DNA from: Fragum whitleyi
Lineage: Eukaryota; Mollusca; Bivalvia; Cardiida; Cardiidae
Assembly: GCA_948146395.1 (NCBI GenBank)
Contig: OX411556.1
Location: forward strand, 248,001 to 312,000
Reading direction: 5' to 3'
Length of the DNA stretch: 64,000 nt
Numbering within the stretch: position 1 is the first letter of the stretch; the number at the start of each line of letters is the position of its first letter. Below the pieces are notes generated by a model. The model was not told the origin of the DNA and searched no databases. It saw nothing but the letters and a program-made list of their open reading frames with translations. Shown here one piece after another: positions 11,545-25,736 of the stretch. The translations under genes were made by a program, and so were the position numbers.

Positions 11545-14500
11545 ATTCGATTTAATAGTAATTATTTAATCCTGATTTAATGTTAAATATTTAAGGTACC
11601 CATTTTTCGATCGACTGATGCGCCCATGCATTCATACCCACATCGTTCCAAACACTCGCGTTCCTTAGCTATGCGTGTGCGCTTCAAATTGACACCGGTT
11701 TCGATGCCGTCTGATGCATCCGTCTGTGCGTTTATGCAGCATCCCTGACCCCTTGTTATTCGATTTAATAGTAATTATTTAATCCTGATTTAATGTTAAA
11801 TATTTTGGGTACCCATTTTTCGATCGACTGATGCGCCCATGCATTCATACCCACATCGTCCCAACTACGCGCGTTCACTAGCTATGCATGTGCGCTTCAA
11901 ATTGACACCGGTTTCGATGCCGTCTGATGCATCCGTCTGTGCGTTTATGTAGCATCCCTGACCCCTTGTTATTCGATTTAATAGTAATTATTTAATCCTG
12001 ATTTAATGTTAAATATTTTGGGTACCCATTTTTCGATCGACTGATGCGCCCATGCATTCATACCCACATCGCCCAAAACACGCGCGTTCGCTAGCTATGC
12101 ATGTGCGCTTCAAATTGACACCGGTTTCGATGCCGTCTGATGCATCCGTCGGTGCGTTTATGCAGCATCCCTGACCCCTTGTTATTCGATTTAATAGTAA
12201 TTATTTAATCCTGATTTAATGTTAAATATTTTGGGTACCCATTTTCCGATCGACTGATGCGCCCATGCACTCATACCCACATCGTCCCAAACACGCGCGT
12301 TCACTAGCTATGCATGTGCGCTTCAAATTGACACCGGTTTCGATGCCGTCTGATGCATCCGTCTGTGCGTTTATGCAGCATCCCTGACCCCTTGTTATTC
12401 GATTTAATAGTAATTATTTAATCCTGATTTAATGTTAAATATTTTGGGTACCCATTTTTCGATCGACTGATGCGCCCATGCATTCATACCCACATCGTTC
12501 CAAACACTCGCGTTCGCTAGCTATGCATGTGCGCTTCAAATTGACACCGGTTTCCATGCCCTCTGATGCATCCGTCTGTGCGTTTATGCAGCATCCCTGA
12601 CCCCTTGTTATTCGATTTAATAGTAATTATTTAATCCTGATTTAATGTTAAATATTTTGGGTACCCATTTTCCGATCGACTGATGCGCCCATGCACTCAT
12701 ACCCACATCGTCCCAAACACTCGCGTTCGCTAGCTATGCATGTGCGCTTCAAATTGACACCGGTTTCGATGCCGTCTGATGCATCCGTCTGTGCGTTTAT
12801 GCAGCATCCCTGACCCCTTGTTATTCGATTTAATAGTAATTATTTAATCCTGATTTAATGTTAAATATTTTAGGTACCCATTTTTCGATCGACTGATGCG
12901 CCCATGCATTCATACCCACATCGTTCCAAACACTCGCGTTCCTTAGCTATGCGTGTGCGCTTCAAATTGATACCGGTTTCGATGCCGTCTGATGCATCCG
13001 TCTGTGCGTTTATGCAGCATCCCTGACCCCTTGTTATTCGATTTAATAGTAATTATTTAATCCTGATTTAATGTTAAATATTTTGGGTACCCATTTTCCG
13101 ATCGACTGATGCGCCCATGCACTCATACCCACATCGTCCCAAACACGCGCGTTCACTAGCTATGCATGTGCGCTTCAAATTGACACCGGTTTCGATGCCG
13201 TCTGATGCATCCGTCTGTGCGTTTATGCAGCATCCCTGACCCCTTGTTATTCGATTTAATAGTAATTATTTAATCCTGATTTAATGTTAAATATTTTGGG
13301 TACCCATTTTTCGATCGACTGATGCGCCCATGCATTCATACCCACATCGTCCCAAACACTCGCGTTCGCTAGCTAAGCATGTGCGCTTCAAATTGACACC
13401 GGTTTCGATGCCGTCTGATGCATCCGTCTGTGCGTTTATGCAGCATCCCTGACCCCTTGTTATTCGATTTAATAGTAATTATTTAATCCTGATTTAATGT
13501 TAAATATTTTGGGTACCCATTTTTCGATCGACTGATGCGCCCATGCATTCATACCCACATCGTCCCAAACTCTCGCGTTCGCTAGCTATGCATGTGCGCT
13601 TCAAATTGACACCGGTTTCGATGCCGCCTGATGCATCCGTCTGTGCGTTTATGCAGCTTCTCTGACCCCTTGTTATACGATTTAATAGTAATTATTTAAT
13701 CCTGATTTAATGTTAAATATTTTGGGTACCCGTTTTTCGATCGACTGATGCGCCCATGCATTCATACCCACATCGCCCCAAACACTCGCGTTCGCTAGCT
13801 ATGCATGTGCGCTTCAAATTGACACCGGTTTCGATGCCGTCTGATGCATCCGTCTGTGCGTTTATGCAGCATCCCTGACCCCTTGTTATTCGATTTAATA
13901 GTAATTATTTAATCCTGATTTAATGTTAAATATTTTGGGTACCCATTTTTCGATCGACTGATGCGCCCATGCATTCATACCCACATCGTCCCAAACACTC
14001 GCGTTCGCTAGCTATGCATGTGCGCTTCAAATTGACACCGGTTTCGATGCCGTCTGATGCATCCGTCTGTGCGTTTATGCAGCATCCCTGACCCCTTGTT
14101 ATTCGATTTAATAGTAATTATTTAATCCTGATTTAATGTTAAAATATTTTGGGTACCCATTTTTCGATCGACTGATGCGCCCATGCATTCATACCCACAT
14201 CGTCCCAAACACGCGCGTTCACTAGCTATGCATGTGCGCTTCAAATTGACACCGATTTCGATGCCGTCTGATGCATCCGTCTGTGCGTTTATGCAGCATC
14301 CCTGACCCCTTGTTATTCGATTTAATAGTAATTATTTAATCCTGATTTAATGTTAAATATTTTGGGTACCCATTTTTCGATCGACTGATGCGCCCATGCA
14401 TTCATACCCACATCGTCCCAAACACTCGCGTTCGCTAGCTATGCATGTGCGCTTCAAATTGACACTGGTTTCGATGCCGTCTGATGCATCCGTCTGTGCG

Positions 14501-14557
14501 TTTATGCAGCATCCCTGACCCCTTGTTATTCGATTTAATAGTAATTATTTAATCCTG
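11545..14557 (+). repeat. Array segment with a short dimer order near 12.2-13.1 kb
   Basis: ATTTTCCGATCG plus GCACTCATACC occurs near 12241, 12667 and 13093, spaced exactly 426 bp, giving a local dimer order. The TTTAAGG/TTTTAGG plus CGTTCC plus CCTTAGC form occurs near 11.59-11.67 and 12.87-12.95 kb, six monomers apart. One 1-bp insertion lies at 14141 (AAAATATTTT). No unique DNA. Confidence 0.7.
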
Positions 14558-15538
14558 ATTTAATGTTAAATATTTTGGGTACCCATTTTTCGATCGACTG
14601 ATGCGCCCATGCATTCATACCCACATCGCCCAAAACACGCGCGTTCACTAGCTATGAATGTGCGCTTCAAATTGACACCGGTTTCGATGCCGTCTGATGC
14701 ATCCGTCTGTGCGTTTATGCAGCATCCCTGACCCCTTGTTATTCGATTTAATAGTAATTATTTAATCCTGATTTAATGTTAAATATTTTGGGTACCCATT
14801 TTTTTGATCGACTGATGCGCCCATGTATTCGTACCCACATCGCCCCAAACACGCGCGTTCGCTAGCTATGCATGTGCGCTTCAAATTGACACCGGTTTCG
14901 ATGCCGTCTGATGCATCCGTCTGTGCGTTTATGCAGCATCCCTGACCCCTTGTTATTCGATTTAATAGTAATTATTTAATCCTGATTTAATGTTAAATAT
15001 TTTGGGTACCCATTTTTCGATCGACTGATGCGCCCATGCATTCATACCCACATCGTCCCAAACACTCGCGTTCGCTAGCTATGCATGTGCGCTTCAAATT
15101 GACACCGGTTTCGATGCCGTCTGATGCATCCGTCTGTGCGTTTATGCAGCATCCCTGACCCCTTGTTATTCGATTTAATAATAATTATTTAATCCTGATT
15201 TAATGTTAAATATTTTGGGTACCCATTTTTCGATCGACTGATGCGCCCATGCATTCATACCCACATCGTCCCAAACACGCGCGTTCACTAGCTATGCATG
15301 TGCGCTTCAAATTGACACCGGTTTCGATGCCGTCTGATGCATCCGTCTGTGCGTTTATGCAGCATCCCTGACCCCTTGTTATTCGATTTAATAGTAATTA
15401 TTTAATCCTGATTTAATGTTAAATATTTTGGGTACCCATTTTTCGATCGACTGATGCGCCCATGCATTCATACCCATATCGTCCAAAACACTCGCGTTCG
15501 CTAGCTATGCATGTGCGCTTCAAATTGACACCGGTTTC
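14558..15538 (+). repeat. 15-monomer-spaced block, left copy (about 981 bp)
   Basis: Shares with 17753-18733 a set of private variants at a constant offset of 3195 bp (15 x 213): GCCCAAAACAC with TATGAATG, a seven-T run giving a 1-bp insertion at 14799, CATTCGTACC or its variant, and CCATATCGTCCAAAAC. About seven single-base differences were seen between the two copies, so this duplication is older than the larger ones further right. Confidence 0.7.
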
Positions 15539-17752
15539 GATGCCGTCTGATGCATCCGTCTGTGCGTTTATGCAGCATCCCTGACCCCTTGTTATTCGAT
15601 TTAATAGTAATTATTTAATCCTGATTTAATGTTAAATATTTTGGGTACCCATTTTTCGATCGACTGATGCGCCCATGCATTCATACCCACATCGCCCCAA
15701 ACACGCGCGTTCGCTAGCTATGCATGTGCGCTTCAAATTGACACCGGTTTCGATGCCGTCTGATGCATCCGTCTGTGCGTTTATGCAGCATCCCTGACCC
15801 CTTGTTATTCGATTTAATAGTAATTATTTAATCCTGATTTAATGTTAAATATTTTGGGTACCCATTTTTCGATCGACTGATGCGCCCATGCATTCATACC
15901 CACATCGTCCAAAACACTCGCGTTCGCTAGCTATGCATGTGCGCTTCAAATTGACACCGGTTTCGATGCCGTCTGATGCATCCGTCTGTGCGTTTATGCA
16001 GCATCCCTGACCCCTTGTTATTCGATTTAATAGTAATTATTTAATCCTGATTTAATGTTAAATATTTTGGGTACCCATTTTTTGATCGACTGATGCGCCC
16101 ATGCATTCATACCCACATCGTCCCAAACACTCGCTTTCGCTAGCATTGCATGTGCGCTTCAAATTGACACCGGTTTCGATGCCGTCTGATGCATCCGTCT
16201 GTGCGTTTATGCAGCATCCCTGACCCCTTGTTATTCGATTTAATAGTAATTATTTAATCCTGATTTAATATTAAATATTTTGGGTACACATTTTTTGATC
16301 GACTGATGCGCCCATGCATTCATACCCACATCGCCCCAAACACGCGCGTTCGCTAGCTATGCATGTGCGCTTCAAATTGACACCGGTTTCGATGCCGTCT
16401 GATGCATCCGTCTGTGCGTTTATGCAGCATCCCTGACCCCTTGTTATTCGATTTAATAGTATTTTTTTAATCCTGATTTAATGTTAAATATTTTGGGTAC
16501 CCATTTTTCGATCGACTGATGCGCCCATGCATTCATACCCACATCGTCCCAAACACTCGCGTTCGCTAGCTATGCATGTGCGCTTCAAATTGACACCGGT
16601 TTCGATGCCGTATGATGCATCCGTCTGTGCGTTTATGCAGCATCCCTGATCCCTTGTTATTCGATTTAATAGTAATTATTTAATCCTGATTTAATGTTAA
16701 ATATTTTGGGTACCCATTTTTCGATCGACTGATGCGCCCATGCATTCATACCCACATCGTCCCAAACACGCGCGTTCGCTAGCTATGCATGTGCGCTTCA
16801 AATTGACACCGGTTTCGATGCCGTCTGATGCATCCGTCTGTGCGTTTATGCAGCATCCCTGACCCCTTGTTATACGATTTAATAGTAATTATTTAATCCT
16901 GATTTAATGTTAAATATTTTGGGTACCCGTTTTCGATCGACTGATGCGCCCATGCATTCATACCCACATCGTCCCAAACACTCGCGTTCGCTAGCTATGC
17001 ATGTGCGCTTCAAATTGACACCGGTTTCGATGCCGTCTGATGCATCCGTCTGTGCGTTTATGCAGCATCCCTGACCCCTTGTTATTCGATTTAATAGTAA
17101 TTATTTAATCCTGATTTAATGTTAAATATTTTGGGTACCCATTTTTCGATCGACTGATGCGCCCATGCATTCATACCCACATCGTCCCAAACACTCGCGT
17201 TCGCTAGCTATGCATGTTCGCTTCAAATTGACACCGGTTTCGATGCCGTCTGATGCATCCGTCTGTGCGTTTATGCAGCATCCCTGACCCCTTGTTATTC
17301 GATTTAATAGTAATTATTTAATCCTGATTTAATGTTAAATATTTTGGGTACCCATTTTTCGATCGACTGATGCGCCCATGCATTCATACCCACATCGTCC
17401 CAAACACTCGCGTTCACTAGCTATGCATGTGCGCTTCAAATTGACACCGGTTTCGATGCCGTCTGATGCATCCGTCTGTGCGTTTATGCAGCATCCCTGA
17501 CCCCTTGTTATTCGATTTAATAGTAATTATTTAATCCTGATTTAATGTTAAATATTTTGGGTACCCATTTTCCGATCGACTGATGCGCCCATGCATTCAT
17601 ACCCACATCGTCCCAAACACTCGCGTTCGCTAGCTAGGCATGTTCGCTTCAAATTGACACCGGTTTCGATGCCGTCTGATGCATCCGTCTGTGCGTTTAT
17701 GCAGCATCCCTGACCCCTTGTTATTCGATTTAATAGTAATTATTTAATCCTT
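15539..17752 (+). repeat. Array segment between the two 15-monomer-spaced blocks
   Basis: Mostly class A and C monomers with scattered private changes. It includes the leftmost GTACACATTTTTTG monomer with AATATT that I noticed (about 16.27-16.30 kb); the same form becomes frequent beyond 30 kb. One monomer has a 1-bp deletion near 16928. A T154/A162 recombinant haplotype is at 17408/17416. No gene or insertion seen. Confidence 0.65.
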
Positions 17753-18733
17753 ATTTAATGTTAAATATTTTGGGTACCCATTTTTCGATCGACTGATGCG
17801 CCCATGCATTCATACCCACATCGCCCAAAACACGCGCGTTCACTAGCTATGAATGTGCGCTTCAAATTGACACCGGTTTCTATGCCGTCTGATGCATCCG
17901 TCTGTGCGTTTATGCAGCATCCCTGACCCCTTGTTATTCGATTTAATAGTAATTATTTAATCCTGATTTAATGTTAAATATTTTGGGTACCCATTTTTTT
18001 GATCGACTGATGCGCCCATGCATTCGTACCCACATCGCCCCAAACACGCGCGTTCGCTAGCTATACATGTGCGCTTCAAATTGACACCGGTTTCGATGCT
18101 GTCTGATGCATCCGTCTGTGCGTTTATGCAGCATCCCTGACCCCTTGTTATTCGATTTAATAGTAATTATTTAATCCTGATTTAATGTTAAATATTTTGG
18201 GTACCCATTTTTCGATCGACTGATGCGCCCATGCATTCATACCCACATCGTCCCAAACACTCGCGTTCGCTAGCTATGCATGTGCGCTTCAAATTGACAC
18301 CTGTTTCGATGCCGTCTGATGCATCCGTCTGTGCGTTTATGCAGCATCCCTGACCCCTTGTTATTCGATTTAATAGTAATTATTTAATCCTGATTTAATA
18401 TTAAATATTTTGGGTACCCATTTTTCGATCGACTGATGCGCCCATGCATTCATACCCACATCGTCCCAAACACGCGCGTTCACTAGCTATGCATGTGCGC
18501 TTCAAATTGACACCGGTTTCGATGCCGTCTGATGCATCCGTCTGTGCGTTTATGCAGCATCCCTGACCCCTTGTTATTCGATTTAATAGTAATTATTTAA
18601 TCCTGATTTAATGTTAAATATTTTGGGTACCCATTTTTCGATCGACTGATGCGCCCATGCATTCATACCCATATCGTCCAAAACACTCGCGTTCGCTAGC
18701 TATGCATGTGCGCTTCAAATTGACACCGGTTTC
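17753..18733 (+). repeat. 15-monomer-spaced block, right copy
   Basis: Partner of 14558-15538, including the same seven-T insertion at 17994. Differences noticed: T at 17881, C at 18020, TATACATG near 18064, GATGCTGTC near 18099, CACCTGTTTC near 18301, and AATAGTAAT plus AATATT near 18376-18400 where the left copy has AATAATAAT and AATGTT. Confidence 0.7.
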
Positions 18734-18918
18734 TATGCCGTCTGATGCATCCGTCTGTGCGTTTATGCAGCATCCCTGACCCCTTATTATTCGATTTAAT
18801 AGTAATTATTTAATCCTGATTTAATGTTAAATATTTTGGGTACCCATTTTTCGATCGACTGATGCGCCCATGCACTCATACCCACATCGTCCCAAACACG
18901 CGCGTTCACTAGCTATGA

Positions 18919-20279
18919 ATGTGCGCTTCAAATTGACACCGGTTTCGATGCCGTCTGATGCATCCGTCGGTGCGTTTATGCAGCATCCCTGACCCCTTGT
19001 TATTCGATTTAATAGTAATTATTTAATCCTGATTTAATGTTAAATATTTTGGGTACCCATTTTTCGATCGACTGATGCGCCCATGCATTCATACCCACAT
19101 CGTCCCAAACACTCGCGTTCGCTAGCTATGCATGTGCGCTTCAAATTGACACCGGTTTCGATGCCGTCTGATGCATCCGTCTGTGCGTTTATGCAGCATC
19201 CCTGACCCCTAATTATTCGATTTAATAGTAATTATTTAATCCTGATTTAATGTTAAATATTTTGGGTACCCATTTTTCGATCGACTGATGCGCCCATGCA
19301 TTCATACCCACATCGTCCCAAACACTCGCGTTCGCTAGCTATGCATGTGCGCTTCAAATTGACACCGGTTTCGATGCCGTCTGATGCATCCGTCTGTGCG
19401 TTTATGCAGCATCCCTGACCCCTTGTTATTCGATTTAATAGTAATTATTTAATCCTGATTTAATGTTAAATATTTTGGGTACCCATTTTTCGATCGACTG
19501 ATACGCCCATGCATTCATACCCACATCGTCCCAAACACGCGCGTTCACTAGCTATGCATGTGCGCTTCAAATTGACACCGGTTTCGATGCCGTCTGATGC
19601 ATCAGTCTGTGCGTTTATGCAGCATCCCTGACCCCTTGTTATTCGATTTAATAGTAATTATTTAATCCTGATTTAATGTTAAATATTTTGGGTACCCATT
19701 TTTCGATCGACTGATACGCCCATGCATTCATACCCACATCGTCCCAAACACGCGCGTTCACTAGCTATGCATGTGCGCTTCAAATTGACACCGGTTTCGA
19801 TGCCGTCTGATGCATCCGTCTGTGCGTTTATGCAGCATCCCTGACCCCTTGTTATTCGATTTAATAGTAATTATTTAATCCTAATTTAATGTTAAATATT
19901 TTGGGTACCCATTTTTCGATCGACTGATGCGCCCATGCATTCATACCCACATCGCCCCAAACACGCGCGTTCGCTAGCTATGCATGTGCGCTTTAAATTG
20001 ACACCGGTTTCGATGCCGTCTGATGCATCCGTCTGTGCGTTTATGCAGCATCCCTGACCCCTTGTTATTCGATTTAATAGTAATTATTTAATCCTGATTT
20101 AATGTTAAATATTTTAGGTACCCATTTTTCGATCGACTGATGCGCCCATGCATTCATACCCACATCGTTCCAAACACTCGCGTTCGCTAGCTATGCATGT
20201 GCGCTTCAAATTGACACCGGTTTCGATGCCGTCTGATGCATCCGTCTGTGCGTTTATGCAGCATCCCTGACCCCTTGTT
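18919..20279 (+). repeat. Dispersed duplicate block, right copy (1361 bp)
   Basis: Matches 10184-11544 at every private variant compared, in the same order. It joins on its right to a GTTTTTCG monomer at 20280 that the left copy lacks. It overlaps slightly with the next repeated block, so repeated segments are themselves nested and chimeric here. Confidence 0.8.
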
Positions 20280-22180
20280 TTTCGATTTAATAGTAATTAT
20301 TTAATCCTGATTTAATGTTAAATATTTTGGGTACCCATTTTTCGATCGACTGATGCGCCCATGCATTCATACCCACATCGCCCCAAACACGCGCGTTCGC
20401 TAGCTATGCATGTGCGCTTCAAATTGACACCGGTTTCGATGCCGTCTGATGCATCCGTCTGTGCGTTTATGCAGCATCCCTGACCCCTTGTTATTCGATT
20501 TAATAGTAATTATTTAATCCTGATTTAATGTTAAATATTTTGGGTACCCATTTTTCGATCGACTGATGCGCCCATGCATTCATACCCACATCGTCCCAAA
20601 CACTCGCGTTCGCTAGCTATGCATGTGCGCTTCAAAGTGACACCGGTTTCGATGCCGTCTGATGCATCCGTCTGTGCGTTTATGCAGCATCCCTGACCCC
20701 TTGTTATTCGATTTAATAATAATTATTTAATCCTGATTTAATGTTAAATATTTTGGGTACCCATTTTTCGATCGACTGATGCGCCCATGCATTCATACCC
20801 ACATCGTCCCAAACACGCGCGTTCACTAGCTATGCATGTGCGCTTCAAATTGACACCGGTTTCGATGCCGTCTGATGCATCCGTCTGTGCGTTTATGCAG
20901 CATCCCTGACCCCTTGTTATTCGATTTAATAGTAATTATTTAATCCTGATTTAATGTTAAATATTTTGGGTACCCATTTTTCGATCGACTGATGCGCCCA
21001 TGCATTCTTACCCACATCGCCCAAAACACGCGCGTTCGCTAGCTATGCATGTGCGCTTCAAATTGACACCGGTTTCGATGCCGTCTGATGCATCCGTCTG
21101 TGCGTTTATGCAGCATCCCTGACCCCTTGTTATTCGATTTAATAGTAATTATTTAATCCTGATTTAATGTTAAATATTTTGGGTACCCATTTTTCGATCG
21201 ACTGATGCACCCATGCACTCATACCCACATCGTCCCAAACACGCGCGTTCACTAGCTATGCATGTGCGCTTCAAATTGACACCGGTTTCGATGCCGTCTG
21301 ATGCATCCGTCTGTGCGTTTATGCAGCATCCCTGACCCCTTGTTATTCGATTTAATAGTAATTATTTAATCCTGATTTAATGTTAAATATTTTGGGTACC
21401 CATTTTTCGATCGACTGATGCGCCCATGCATTCATACCCACATCGTCCCAAACACTCGCGTTCGCTAGCTATGCATGTGCGCTTCAAATTGACACCGGTT
21501 TCGATGCCGTCTGATGCATCCGTCTGTGCGTTTATGCAGCATCCCTGACCCCTTGTTATTCGATTTAATAGTAATTATTTAATCCTGATTTAATGTTAAA
21601 TATTTTGGGTACCCATTTTTCGATCGACTGATGCGCCCATGCATTCATACCCACATCGTCCCAAACACTCGCGTTCGCTAGCTATGCATGTGCGCTTCAA
21701 ATTGACACCTGTTTCGATGCCGTCTGATGCATCCGTCTGTGCGTTTTATGCAGCATCCCTGACCCCTTGTTATTCGATTTAATAGTAATTATTTAATCCT
21801 GATTTAATATTAAATATTTTGGGTACCCATTTTTCGATCGACTGATGCGCCCATGCATTCATACCCACATCGTCCCAAACACGCGCGTTCACTAGCTATG
21901 CATGTGCGCTTCAAATTGACACCGGTTTCGATGCCGTCTGATGCATCCGTCTGTGCGTTTATGCAGCATCCCTGACCCCTTGTTATTCGATTTAATAGTA
22001 ATTATTTAATCCTGATTTAATGTTAAATATTTTGGGTACCCATTTTTCGATCGACTGATGCGCCCATGCATTCATACCCATATCGTCCAAAACACTCGCG
22101 TTCGCTAGCTATGCATGTGCGCTTCAAATTGACACCGGTTTCGATGCCGTCTGATGCATCCGTCTGTGCGTTTATGCAGC
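20198..22180 (+). repeat. 26-monomer-spaced block, left copy (about 2 kb)
   Basis: Carries GTTTTTCG, AATAATAAT, CATTCTTACCC with GCCCAAAAC, GCACTCAT, CACCTGTTTC, AATATT and CCATATCGTCCAAAAC in order. The same order occurs at 25737-27717, 5539 bp away (26 monomers plus a 1-bp insertion at about 21745 in this copy). Differences noticed include CAAAGTGAC near 20637 and GATGCACCC near 21209 here, and AGAAATT near 26470 and CCAACATCG near 26551 in the partner. A part of the same order reappears at about 29.2-30.6 kb, 16 monomers after the partner. Confidence 0.75.
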
Positions 22181-22966
22181 TTCCCTGACCCCTTGTTATT
22201 CGATTTAATAGTAATTATTTAATCCTGATTTAATGTTAAATATTTTTGATACCCATTTTTCGATCGACTGATGCGCCCATGCACTCATACCCACATCGTC
22301 CCAAACACGCGCGTTCACTAGCTATGAATGTGCGCTTCAAATTGACACCGGTTTCGATGCCGTCTGATGCATCCGTCTGTGCGTTTATGCAGCTTCCCTG
22401 ACCCCTTGTTATTCGATTTAATAGTAATTATTTAATCCTGATTTAATGTTAAATATTTTTGGTACCCATTTTTCGATCGACTGATGCGCCCATGCACTCA
22501 TACCCACATCGTCCCAAACACGCGCGTTCACTAGCTATGAATGTGCGCTTCAAATTGACACCGGTTTCGATGCCGTCTGATGCATCCGTCTGTGCGTTTA
22601 TGCAGCATCCCTGACCCCTTGTTATTCGATTTAATAGTAATTATTTAATCCTGATTTAATGTTAAATATTTTGGGTACCCATTTTTCGATCGACTGATGC
22701 GCCCATGCACTCATACCCACATCGTCCCAAACACGCGCGTTCACTAGCTATGCATGTGCGCTTCAAATTGACACCGGTTTCGATGCCGTCTGATGCATCC
22801 GTCTGTGCGTTTATGCAGCATCCCTGACCCCTTGTTATTCGATTTAATAGTAATTATTTAATCCTGATTTAATGTTAAATATTTTGGGTACCCATTTTTC
22901 GATCGACTGATGCGCCCATGCATTCATACCCACATCGTCCCAAACACTCGCGTTCGCTAGCTATGC

Positions 22967-23818
22967 ATGTGCGCTTCAAATTGACACCGGTTTCGATGCC
23001 GTCTGATGCATCCGTCTGTGCGTTTATGCGGCATCCCTGACCCCTTGTTATTCGATTTAATAGTAATTATTTAATCCTGATTTAATGTTAAATATTTTGG
23101 GTACCCATTTTTCGATCGACTGATGCGCCCATGCATTCATACCCACATCGCCCCAAACACGCGCGTTCGCTAGCTATGCATGTGCGCTTCAAATTGACAC
23201 CGGTTTCGATGCCGTCTGATGCATCCGTCTGTGCGTTTATGCAGCATCCCTGACCCCTTGTTATTCGATTTAATAGTAATTATTTAATCCTGATTTAATG
23301 TTAAATATTTTGGGTACCCATTTTTCGATCGACTGATGCGCCCATGCATTCATACCCACATCGTCCCAAACACTCGCGTTCGCTAGCTATGCATGTGCGC
23401 TTCAAATTGACACCGGTTTCGATGCCGTCTGATGCATCCGTCTGTGCTATTATGCAGCATCCCTGACCCCTTGTTATTCGATTTAATAGTAATTATTTAA
23501 TCCTGATTTAATGTTAAATATTTTGGGTACCTATTTTTCGATCGACTGATGCGCCCATGCATTCATACCCACATCGCCCCAAACACGCGCGTTCGCTAGC
23601 TATGCATGTGCGCTTCAAATTGACACCGGTTTCGATGCCGTCTGATGCATCCGTCTGTGCGTTTATGCAGCATCCCTGACCCCTTGTTATTCGATTTAAT
23701 AGTAATTATTTAATCCTGATTTAATGTTAAATATTTTGGGTACCCATTTTTCGATCGACTGATGCGCCCATGCATTCATACCCACATCGTCCCAAACACG
23801 CGCGTTCACTAGCTATGA
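22967..23818 (+). repeat. Tetrameric higher-order unit, copy 1 (852 bp)
   Basis: Four monomers in the order GCGGCATCC/C, A, CTATT/C, B with TATGAATG. The order is repeated immediately at 23819-24670. Identity extends over 22967-23872 versus 23819-24724, with a single difference seen (GTACCTATT near 23531 versus GTACCCATT). This is a clean 4-monomer tandem duplication. Confidence 0.8.
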
Positions 23819-24670
23819 ATGTGCGCTTCAAATTGACACCGGTTTCGATGCCGTCTGATGCATCCGTCTGTGCGTTTATGCGGCATCCCTGACCCCTTGT
23901 TATTCGATTTAATAGTAATTATTTAATCCTGATTTAATGTTAAATATTTTGGGTACCCATTTTTCGATCGACTGATGCGCCCATGCATTCATACCCACAT
24001 CGCCCCAAACACGCGCGTTCGCTAGCTATGCATGTGCGCTTCAAATTGACACCGGTTTCGATGCCGTCTGATGCATCCGTCTGTGCGTTTATGCAGCATC
24101 CCTGACCCCTTGTTATTCGATTTAATAGTAATTATTTAATCCTGATTTAATGTTAAATATTTTGGGTACCCATTTTTCGATCGACTGATGCGCCCATGCA
24201 TTCATACCCACATCGTCCCAAACACTCGCGTTCGCTAGCTATGCATGTGCGCTTCAAATTGACACCGGTTTCGATGCCGTCTGATGCATCCGTCTGTGCT
24301 ATTATGCAGCATCCCTGACCCCTTGTTATTCGATTTAATAGTAATTATTTAATCCTGATTTAATGTTAAATATTTTGGGTACCCATTTTTCGATCGACTG
24401 ATGCGCCCATGCATTCATACCCACATCGCCCCAAACACGCGCGTTCGCTAGCTATGCATGTGCGCTTCAAATTGACACCGGTTTCGATGCCGTCTGATGC
24501 ATCCGTCTGTGCGTTTATGCAGCATCCCTGACCCCTTGTTATTCGATTTAATAGTAATTATTTAATCCTGATTTAATGTTAAATATTTTGGGTACCCATT
24601 TTTCGATCGACTGATGCGCCCATGCATTCATACCCACATCGTCCCAAACACGCGCGTTCACTAGCTATGA
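23819..24670 (+). repeat. Tetrameric higher-order unit, copy 2 (852 bp)
   Basis: Second copy of the tetramer described at 22967. It is followed by three more CTATT monomers at 2-monomer spacing (24725, 25151, 25577), each paired with a B monomer carrying TATGAATG. The local order thus shifts from tetramer to dimer. Confidence 0.8.
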
Positions 24671-25736
24671 ATGTGCGCTTCAAATTGACACCGGTTTCGA
24701 TGCCGTCTGATGCATCCGTCTGTGCTATTATGCAGCATCCCTGACCCCTTGTTATTCGATTTAATAGTAATTATTTAATCCTGATTTAATGTTAAATATT
24801 TTGGCAACCCATTTTTCGATCGACTGATGCGCCCATGCATTCATACCCACATCGTCCCAAACACTCGCTTTCGCTAGCTATGCATGTGCGCTTCAAATTG
24901 ACACCGGTTTCGATGCCGTCTGATGCATCCGTCTGTGCGTTTATGCAGCATCCCTGACCCCTTGTTATTCGATTTAATAGTAATTATTTAATCCTGATTT
25001 AATGTTAAATATTTTTGGTACCCATTTTTCGATCGACTGATGCGCCCATGCACTCATACCCACATCGTCCCAAACACGCGCGTTCACTAGCTATGAATGT
25101 GCGCTTCAAATTGACACCGGTTTCGATGCCGTCTGATGCATCCGTCTGTGCTATTATGCAGCATCCCTGACCCCTTGTTATTCGATTTAATAGTAATTAT
25201 TTAATCCTGATTTAATGTTAAATATTTTGGGTACCCATTTTTCGATCGACTGATGCGCCCATGCATTCATACCCACATCGCCCCAAACACGCGCGTTCGC
25301 TAGCTATGCATGTGCGCTTCAAATTGACACCGGTTTCGATGCCGTCTGATGCATCCGTCTGTGCGTTTATGCAGCATCCCTGACCCCTTGTTATTCGATT
25401 TAATAGTAATTATTTAATCCTGATTTAATGTTAAATATTTTGGGTACCCATTTTTCGATCGACTGATGCGCCCATGCATTCATACCCACATCGTCCCAAA
25501 CACGCGCGTTCACTAGCTATGAATGTGCGCTTCAAATTGACACCGGTTTCGATGCCGTCTGATGCATCCGTCTGTGCTATTATGCAGCATCCCTGACCCC
25601 TTGTTATTCGATTTAATAGTAATTATTTAATCCTGATTTAATGTTAAATATTTTGGCAACCCATTTTTCGATCGACTGATGCGCCCATGCATTCATACCC
25701 ACATCGCCCCAAGCACGCGCGTTCACTAGCTATGAA

